A DNA stretch of 14,032 nt from an uncultured cyanobacterium. Its GTDB lineage: Bacteria; Cyanobacteriota; Cyanobacteriia; Pseudanabaenales; Pseudanabaenaceae. Position 1 is the stretch's first letter, and each line of letters starts with the position of its first letter. Where the stretch lies: NCBI GenBank assembly GCA_903819605.1, contig CAIJEA010000598.1, forward strand, positions 1-14,032, given 5' to 3'. Under the pieces are notes generated by a model that saw nothing but the letters and a program-made list of their open reading frames with translations, did no database searches and had not been told where the DNA came from. This document shows, piece after piece, positions 7,320 to 12,111 of the stretch. Position numbers and translations under genes: made by a program.

Positions 7320-9135
7320 TCAAAACCCATTCATTAATTCCATCAGCAAGGGTTTTAGCCAGCAATTTTTGCTGTTGTGGATCGATAATCCATTCAAACT
7401 CATCGGGATTGATCATAAACCCTAATTCTAGAAGTATTGCAGGCGTAACTGTAGAACGAGTTAGGGCTAAGTTATCCCAATAAACACCGAATTCATGTCG
7501 ATGCAACTTTTGCACAACATAGTTGTGAATAAACTTCGCAAAGTCCTGAGCCTGTGGATTGTACCAAAAAGCTCCAATCCCGAATGTATTTATGGCATCA
7601 CCATTATCAGGTAAAGCATTGTAATGAATGCTAATGGAAACTGTTGGCTCTTCCTGTTCGATTTTAGCAACCCTTGGAGCTAAATCTAGATCGACATCAT
7701 CTGTACGTGTCATCACTACTTTGGCTCCCCGATTTTGCAATTCTTTCTGCAAGAGTTTGGCAGTAATTAATGTTGCATATTTTTCTGGGTATCCAGTTGG
7801 CGATCTCGCTCCCAAATCTTCATTGCCACCATGTCCCGCATCTAAGAGGATTTTAACGCCATTGAGGGACTGCATTTCTTTAGCTGAGGCAGAGATGACT
7901 GGTGGATGCTTCAGGGATAAAATCAGATTTGTACCTTGATAGCGAACCTTATAACCCCATTGCTGTTTGGGTTTGAGACCAATTGTATAGATGACCTTGT
8001 CAGGTTCGGGTTGTACCCACTCCAATTTATTGACAATTGATTCGGGAGCTATAGAAATTGTGTCAGTTTGAGCCGTGACATTATAAAGAGTCAGCGTAAA
8101 TGTGCGATCGCCCTGACTAATAGAAATAGGTACTGAGCATTCAAGGGGAATAACAATCTCTGTCCAAACATTCTGAGGATCGGTTTTACTAATCACTTCC
8201 CTTGTATTAATTCCGCGCACAATCGATCGCGGTGGCACATCAACATCAGAAACTTTGACAAAGCGTTGTCTGACCCATCCACCATAATCTAGTCTGACCC
8301 ATTCTCCCTGTTTGCCTGTGACGATGGCTTTAACTCCCTGCGGTAAGGGAGTAATGCGAGAAAAGTCAGTACTTGCACCAGTTCTAGCATCAGCAACGGC
8401 CGTAACTTCAGCAATCTGGAGTTTTTTAGGCGAGAGAATTTCGACTGTGCCTTGAGCTTTTTGTTTAACAATGCGATCGCCTAAGCGCATTTCATATTCA
8501 GGCTGACCAAGTTGACTGGCAGTTTCAAAGGTGGTGCAGCCACGAAAATAACCCGAAGGCGACTCAGCGCTAGCTTCGTTATTACCTGTCTGTACTGAGT
8601 TGTTAGGAGGTAGTTGAATATTACTACGGCGGGGCAACAGGGGGATTTCGCGATCGCCAATTCTGGCAACAACATGGGCATTAGGAGTGGCGATTGCATC
8701 AAAGCAAATTCTTTCGTTGGGTTGTCGAGCAATATCGACAGTGGGAAATAGGGAATCGTTGATAAAACCAATATCCTTAGGCGGCAAGGTAATTCTTGAT
8801 TCTCTCAAAACCTTGACAATGATTTGTTTATCACTATTGCGATCGCTGCCAGAACTGGTGTACTGGATCTTAAAAACATTTTCACCGATTTGAAGCGGTA
8901 AACTCGGAGCAAAATGTCCCGCCGCACTCCGCGATATGACTTTGCCATTAATGCTCACATTGCCATTCTTAGGAGCAGTGCCAATAAAAAACAGGCGATC
9001 GCTTGTGGTGGTATGTTGTAACGGTGGATAGGTAAGATGCAGTTGTGAAGGTGGAACAAAGGGCTGAGCACCTGTGGAAGCAGCAAAGATAAAGCTCAAT
9101 ATCCCAATCAAAAAAATCCCTATCAGTCGCCGCAT
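7306..9135 (-). CDS. Secreted N-acetylmuramoyl-L-alanine amidase (Amidase_3, AmiC-like)
   Basis: A 609-residue zinc amidase that cuts the bond between muramic acid and the peptide stem in peptidoglycan, acting in the periplasm during cell separation. An N-terminal signal peptide is evident (MRRLIGIFLIGILSFIFAAS, cleavage probably near residues 20-24). Residues 30-110 look like a beta-rich domain, 240-295 an SH3-like domain (QGVKAIVTGKQGEWVRLDYG), and about 300-412 an AMIN-like beta domain that would bind the wall. The catalytic domain (425-606) has ligands His435 (LDAGHGG), Glu451 (GYPEKY) and His504 (SIHYNA), with catalytic Glu570 (LLELGF), all intact. It has a longer N-terminal part than E. 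coli AmiC, as is common in cyanobacteria. A 21-bp palindrome lies 24 bp upstream of the start. The AEC gene overlaps its 3' end. Confidence 0.95.
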   Translation of the reverse strand: MRRLIGIFLIGILSFIFAASTGAQPFVPPSQLHLTYPPLQHTTTSDRLFFIGTAPKNGNVSINGKVISRSAAGHFAPSLPLQIGENVFKIQYTSSGSDRNSDKQIIVKVLRESRITLPPKDIGFINDSLFPTVDIARQPNERICFDAIATPNAHVVARIGDREIPLLPRRSNIQLPPNNSVQTGNNEASAESPSGYFRGCTTFETASQLGQPEYEMRLGDRIVKQKAQGTVEILSPKKLQIAEVTAVADARTGASTDFSRITPLPQGVKAIVTGKQGEWVRLDYGGWVRQRFVKVSDVDVPPRSIVRGINTREVISKTDPQNVWTEIVIPLECSVPISISQGDRTFTLTLYNVTAQTDTISIAPESIVNKLEWVQPEPDKVIYTIGLKPKQQWGYKVRYQGTNLILSLKHPPVISASAKEMQSLNGVKILLDAGHGGNEDLGARSPTGYPEKYATLITAKLLQKELQNRGAKVVMTRTDDVDLDLAPRVAKIEQEEPTVSISIHYNALPDNGDAINTFGIGAFWYNPQAQDFAKFIHNYVVQKLHRHEFGVYWDNLALTRSTVTPAILLELGFMINPDEFEWIIDPQQQKLLAKTLADGINEWVLNAAN

Positions 9136-9159
9136 AAGTTCTAATTACTCGTCTAAAAC

Positions 9160-9180
9160 TAGCGATGTAGTACATCGCTA
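9160..9180. repeat. 21-bp perfect inverted repeat upstream of the amidase gene
   Basis: TAGCGATGTA (9160-9169) and TACATCGCTA (9171-9180) flank a single central G. It lies 25-45 nt upstream of the amidase ATG on the minus strand. As DNA it could be an operator for a dimeric regulator. As RNA it would fold only with loss of the central pairs. The role is inferred from symmetry and position. Confidence 0.5.
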
Positions 9181-9218
9181 TCTAATACTATCGCTATAGC
9201 GGGTTTCAAATAAGGCAT

Positions 9219-9271
9219 CCAAATAACTTTTTCAAAGCCTTGTTTTGCAAGGCTTTGAAAAAGTTATTTGG
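9219..9271. repeat. Perfect 24-bp-stem hairpin
   Basis: The left arm 9219-9242 (begins CCAAATAACTTTTTC) and right arm 9248-9271 (ends AAAAGTTATTTGG) are exactly complementary over 24 bp, with a TTTTG loop. On the plus strand it is followed by TTTTAG. It lies between divergent genes, where no terminator is expected, so an inserted palindromic repeat or a small structured RNA is more likely. Confidence 0.75.
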
Positions 9272-9312
9272 TTTTAGTGCGGACGCAAAACGATATATTG
9301 TGAATTTAGTAA

Positions 9313-9417
9313 ATAAGTACCTCAGCAGAATTAAAAGATAGATCGAAACCTCCACCGTCCGCACAGCGAGCGGCACAGGTTTTTAGGTTTTATATTTAAT
9401 TGCGCCTAGCTACTCAC
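9313..9417 (+). mobile_element. 105-bp MITE-like palindromic repeat, copy A
   Basis: This is copy A of a three-member family in this window. The outer ends are an imperfect inverted repeat: TAAGTACCTCAGCAG on the left, and GCGCCTAGCTACTCA, whose complement starts TGAGTAGCTAGGCGC, on the right. Both ends continue into an AATTAAA block. An inner palindrome pairs AAACCT with AGGTTT and CCGC with GCGG. The right half (TATATTTAATTGCGCCTA) is nearly identical to copy C read in reverse. It ends 28 bp before the epimerase ATG. No transposase is encoded. The ends are approximate because the symmetry fades gradually, and no clear target-site duplication is visible. Confidence 0.75.
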
Positions 9418-9445
9418 TAAGAAACTAATTAAATTAATTATAAAA

Positions 9446-10387
9446 ATGAAAATTTTAGTAATGGGCGGCACGAGATTTATCGGTGTGTCGCTAGTGAAGT
9501 TGTTGGTATCTCAAGGACATGACGTAACCCTATTTAATCGAGGTAAAAAGCCTTCTCCAGTTGCAGGACTGCGGACTATTATTGGCGATCGCACCGATCC
9601 TCAGCAATTGCAAGACAAACTCAGTGGCGAATCCTTTGATGCAATTTTTGATAACAATGGTCGCGAACTCAGTGATACTCAACCTCTAGTCGAAATTTTT
9701 CGCGATCGCCTCCAACATTTTGTTTACATGAGTTCCGCAGGGGTATACCTCGATAGCGATATTTTGCCCTACCATGAAACTGATGCTACCGATCCCAAAA
9801 GTAGACACAAGGGAAAACTTGACACTGAAGCCTATTTGCAACAAGTCCATGCCGAAAGTGGATTTCCCTATACTTCCATTCGTCCGACCTATATCTATGG
9901 ACCACAAAACTATAACGATGTTGAAGCTTGGTTTTTCGATCGCATTGTGCGCGATCGCCCGATCCCCATTCCTGGCAATGGCAAATTTATTACCCAACTT
10001 GGTCATGTTGAGGATCTTGCGAGTGCAATGGCAGCAGTCTTGGGCAATCAAAAAGCGATTGGTGAAATTTACAATATTTCCGATACTCGCTATGTCACTT
10101 TTACTGGACTTGCCAAACAATGTGCGATCGCCGCAGGTAAAGAGCCTAGCCAATTAAGTTTTGTCTATTACAATCCCAAAGATTTTGACTTTGGCAAAAA
10201 GAAAGCATTCCCATTCCGATTGCAGCATTTCTTCGCTTCAGTAACCAAGGCAAATCAAGAACTCAAATGGGAGCCAAAATATGATTTATTGTCTGGTTTA
10301 AAATCTTCTTTTGAACAAGACTACATTCCTTCCAACCGTCACCAAAAGGATATTGATTTTTCAACAGATGAACAAATTTTAAATTAG
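9446..10387 (+). CDS. Atypical NAD-dependent epimerase/dehydratase, CSP41-like
   Basis: A 313-residue extended-SDR-fold protein. The N-terminal nucleotide-binding motif is MGGTRFIG (6-13), where the middle Gly of GxxGxxG is replaced by Arg. NRG (31-33) ends beta-2, and MSSAGVYL (95-102) carries the SDR Ser region. The catalytic YxxxK is missing: the aligned segment is RHKGK (120-124), so the Tyr is lost while the Lys is kept. RPTYIYGP (146-153) is intact. Loss of the Tyr plus the sequence style suggest the CSP41 group, whose plant members bind chloroplast RNA rather than epimerise sugars. Cyanobacterial homologues are known. A C-terminal tail (about 290-313) is polar. Copy A of the repeat ends 28 bp before the ATG, and no Shine-Dalgarno is evident. 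A 34-bp palindrome follows 130 bp downstream. Assignment to CSP41 is by recognition only. Confidence 0.85.
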   Translation: MKILVMGGTRFIGVSLVKLLVSQGHDVTLFNRGKKPSPVAGLRTIIGDRTDPQQLQDKLSGESFDAIFDNNGRELSDTQPLVEIFRDRLQHFVYMSSAGVYLDSDILPYHETDATDPKSRHKGKLDTEAYLQQVHAESGFPYTSIRPTYIYGPQNYNDVEAWFFDRIVRDRPIPIPGNGKFITQLGHVEDLASAMAAVLGNQKAIGEIYNISDTRYVTFTGLAKQCAIAAGKEPSQLSFVYYNPKDFDFGKKKAFPFRLQHFFASVTKANQELKWEPKYDLLSGLKSSFEQDYIPSNRHQKDIDFSTDEQILN

Positions 10388-10516
10388 AGAGAGTAGTCCT
10401 AAATATTTTATAAAATAGGATTTACTTAGGCAATATTGACTATTAACTGAGTGAAGTCAAAACCTTTACTGTTTCTATATAAGACTTACATAAAAACGGT
10501 CTAAAACTCTTATTTT

Positions 10517-10550
10517 ATAGTAGGGGCAATTCATGAATTGCCCCTACTAT
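10517..10550. repeat. 34-bp perfect palindrome (GTAGGGGCAATTC family)
   Basis: The 17-nt arm ATAGTAGGGGCAATTCA is followed directly by its exact reverse complement, with no spacer. The core TAGGGGCAATTC matches, from memory, a palindromic repeat seen in many cyanobacterial intergenic regions. It is followed by TTTTGTTATTT on the plus strand, so it could act as a terminator for the epimerase gene 130 bp upstream. In RNA the central 4 nt would form the loop. Confidence 0.7.
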
Positions 10551-10622
10551 TTTGTTATTTAGTGCAAGTCCCACTATAAATAAATTAGGAAAACCATACA
10601 AAACCTTGTAAAGCTATCATTA

Positions 10623-10677
10623 CAATACTTATAGCAAAGTCAAAACAATAGAAGTATTGCAAAGCATCACTTCTATT
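10623..10677. repeat. Overlapping, mutually exclusive inverted repeats
   Basis: CAATACTT (10623-10630) can pair with AAGTATTG (10652-10659). Alternatively AATAGAAGT (10647-10655) can pair with ACTTCTATT (10669-10677), with an inner TGC/GCA pair. Both folds use 10652-10655, so they exclude each other. Whether the stretch is transcribed is unknown. Confidence 0.35.
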
Positions 10678-10806
10678 ACTAGTGTATGAGAGCTTTATTT
10701 TGATCGCTATGATTAACAAGTCTCAGTAGATACAAATCTTCATAGGATTTTGTAATTATTTGCCGTAAATCTCATTCTAGGTTTTGATTTTGTATTAATA
10801 TAACAA

Positions 10807-10911
10807 GTAAGTATTTCAGCAGAATTAAAAATAGCTCAAAACCTGAACCTCCTAATGCGTGGGCGATGAAGGTTTTTGAGGGATGATATTTAGCTGTGTC
10901 TTAATACTTAA
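10807..10911 (+). mobile_element. 105-bp MITE-like palindromic repeat, copy B
   Basis: Same orientation as copy A. The left block TTCAGCAGAATTAAAA is almost identical to copy A. The termini are TAAGTATT on the left and AATACTTA on the right, perfect complements, although both differ from the other copies. The inner arms TCAAAACCT and AGGTTTTTGA pair. The central loop has diverged most and lacks the GC-rich stem of copy C. It ends 74 bp before the ATG of the first small membrane-protein gene. Confidence 0.65.
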
Positions 10912-10985
10912 TAGCTAAGTATCCTTGAGATCAATCAGAGCTAAATTCGAGAAATCTATTTTTTGCTCTTTTGCTTATAAAAACT

Positions 10986-11432
10986 ATGAAGAATAACCAT
11001 GTAGCCTATGATTCAATTATTTATCTTATAATTCTATTCTTAGGATATATGGGTGGGGGATTTTTACTCGCCGCATACAATGTTAATCAGTTTATTTTAA
11101 TTGTAACTTCTATTATTACTTTGAGACTCGCTCAAACAGGAACATCCTCAATTAGCTTAGCGATCGCATGGCTCGCTATGTGGTTCTGGGGTGGAGTGTT
11201 TGTATGGGCAAAGCCAAAATTCATAGGTGAAGTTAATCCCCAAACTGTTGCTTTCTTCTTATTATTTTGTTGGGTACTATCTGTCTGTATGGTTTTTTTA
11301 TTGGCATTTGCTAATAAACGAATGTATAAATTGGGACTAAACAGAAGAAACACTACCTACGGATTAACAATTATTGTCTGGGGAGCAATGATACTTGGAT
11401 GGAACCTATATAAATGGACTTTGGTATACTAA
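10986..11432 (+). CDS. Small hypothetical integral membrane protein (4-5 TM)
   Basis: I do not recognise this 148-residue protein. It is strongly hydrophobic, with helices at about 10-30, 35-48, 56-75, 86-108 and 124-142. A short basic cytoplasmic-type loop with KRMYKLGLNRRN (111-122) lies before the last helix. It contains many Trp and Gly in the helices (WLAMWFWGGVFVW, 62-74). No catalytic motif stands out. The frame is also open from a TTG at 10971, five codons upstream, but the ATG at 10986 gives the more usual start, MKNNH. Neither has a good Shine-Dalgarno. The next gene follows in the same direction after 20 bp (or overlaps it, if that gene starts earlier), so the two are probably one unit. 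One HIP1 site lies in the gene (11160). It is real coding sequence by length and membrane pattern; the function is unknown. Confidence 0.7.
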   Translation: MKNNHVAYDSIIYLIILFLGYMGGGFLLAAYNVNQFILIVTSIITLRLAQTGTSSISLAIAWLAMWFWGGVFVWAKPKFIGEVNPQTVAFFLLFCWVLSVCMVFLLAFANKRMYKLGLNRRNTTYGLTIIVWGAMILGWNLYKWTLVY

Positions 11433-11452
11433 CAACCTACAACTTAATACAT

Positions 11453-11872
11453 ATGAATCAACCTAATATAAAATATAAGGATCGAGATGCCAACTACTAT
11501 ATGCATCAAATTCCGTTACATATTATCGAAAAACTGAATCCAGAAGAAAGAGATAATATAAAATCTGTAATTCAAACAGCTATACCAAAACCTTCCCCTA
11601 AATTAATTGATTTACGTTTTATTATCGATCTAATTTTTATCCGTTATTTCGTTGTGCTATGGATAGGTAAAGATAATCGTAAACAACAAAGACAATATGA
11701 AGTTCATGGTATTGCTAAGATTGCAAATATCATTATTGCTATCCTATTAATTATTGCTATGAGTTTACTTATTAGCTCAATCACAATTCTAATTCTTTAC
11801 CTAATTAAATCTACCCTAGGCATAGATCTGTTCAAAGGTCATATTACCGAAGTTTTATTTCCACCAAAATAA
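11453..11872 (+). CDS. Small hypothetical protein with C-terminal membrane helix
   Basis: A 139-residue protein of unknown function. The N-terminal half is polar and helical (NYYMHQIPLHIIEKLNPEER, 14-33). Next comes a Pro/Lys linker (PKPSPK, 45-50), then the amphipathic-to-hydrophobic block LIDLRFIIDLIFIRYFVVLW (51-70) ending in a basic GKDNRKQQRQ cluster (72-81). A long hydrophobic helix (91-118) and a short tail complete it. The linker plus DLRF...GKD block looks to me like a conserved cyanobacterial motif, but I cannot name the family with confidence. The start could instead be the ATG at 11414, which would overlap the preceding gene by 19 bp and add 13 residues; I prefer 11453 because the extra residues look unconserved in character. 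The pairing with the preceding membrane protein suggests a two-subunit or two-component membrane unit. Confidence 0.68.
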   Translation: MNQPNIKYKDRDANYYMHQIPLHIIEKLNPEERDNIKSVIQTAIPKPSPKLIDLRFIIDLIFIRYFVVLWIGKDNRKQQRQYEVHGIAKIANIIIAILLIIAMSLLISSITILILYLIKSTLGIDLFKGHITEVLFPPK

Positions 11873-11921
11873 GCTTTAATTACACTATATGCTTTTAGAA
11901 TATTTGTTATCTTAGTTCTTA

Positions 11922-12026
11922 CTAAGTAGTTAGGCGCAATTGAATATAAAAACCTAAAACTTGTTCCGCCCGCGCAGTGGGCGGAGCAGGTTTTGATAGT
12001 TTTTTTAACTCCGCCGAAGTACTTAG
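11922..12026 (-). mobile_element. 105-bp MITE-like palindromic repeat, copy C (inverted)
   Basis: Copy C has the opposite orientation to copies A and B and is the most symmetric. The terminal inverted repeats are CTAAGTAGTTAGGCGCAATT (11922-11941) and, on the other strand, CTAAGTACTTCGGCGGAGTT, which match at 15 of 20 positions; similarity continues inward. The inner palindrome pairs AAAACTTGTTCCGCCC (11957-11972) with GGGCGGAGCAGGTTTT (11979-11994) at 14 of 16 positions around a GCGCAG-like loop. The whole element could fold as one long hairpin. It lies between the membrane-protein pair and the response-regulator gene, ending 85 bp before the latter's ATG. No target duplication is clear. Confidence 0.75.
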
Positions 12027-12038
12027 CCATGGAATTTT

Positions 12039-12074
12039 AGAATTTGCGTTAAGCGAGCGCTTCCCGTAAATTCT
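12039..12074 (+). promoter_or_regulatory. Hairpin in the 5' region of the REC-GGDEF-EAL gene
   Basis: AGAATTTGCG (12039-12048) pairs with CGTAAATTCT (12065-12074) through one G-T pair, and AAGCG (12051-12055) pairs with CGCTT (12058-12062), with a 2x2 mismatch between and an AG loop. It ends 37 nt before the ATG, so it would sit in the 5' untranslated region if the promoter is upstream. It has no poly-T tail. Confidence 0.45.
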
Positions 12075-12111
12075 TGCAAAAACCCTTAAAATATTTAATA
12101 AGTTTCGCACA

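Larger units (their letters stand above)
9136..9312. promoter_or_regulatory. Divergent spacer, amidase / epimerase (left part)
   Basis: Together with the repeat element that follows, this forms the 310-bp spacer between divergent genes. It contains a palindrome at 9160-9180, the short palindrome CGCTATAGCG at 9192-9201, and the long hairpin at 9219-9271. The remaining sequence is AT-rich. Promoters for both genes should lie here or in the adjacent repeat, but I could not fix their -35/-10 boxes. Confidence 0.4.
10388..10985. other. Repeat-rich intergenic region without a recognisable gene
   Basis: A spacer of about 600 bp, AT-rich, with no HIP1 octamer and no ORF that looks coding on either strand. 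Contents in order: a weak interrupted inverted repeat TCCTA...TAGGA near 10400-10425 just after the epimerase gene, a perfect 34-bp palindrome (10517-10550), overlapping inverted repeats (10623-10677), and repeat copy B (10807-10911). The last 74 bp before the ATG at 10986 should hold a promoter, but I see no clear boxes. Confidence 0.6.

Noticed and set aside
7628..8771. Several ORFs of 60-103 codons inside the amidase gene
   Set aside because: All overlap an intact, well-conserved amidase frame and have no motif of their own.
9686..10157. ORFs of 155 (minus) and 127 (plus) codons inside the epimerase gene
   Set aside because: Both run through the conserved SDR core in other frames and show no domain pattern; shadows.
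9313..12026. CRISPR array
   Set aside because: The three repeats are about 105 bp, in mixed orientation, more than 1 kb apart and separated by genes. There is no regular spacing and no cas gene.
9136..12111. tRNA or other classical RNA gene in the spacers
   Set aside because: No cloverleaf-compatible sequence with a TTCGA-type T-loop and CCA-stem pairing was found; the structure seen is explained by simple palindromes.
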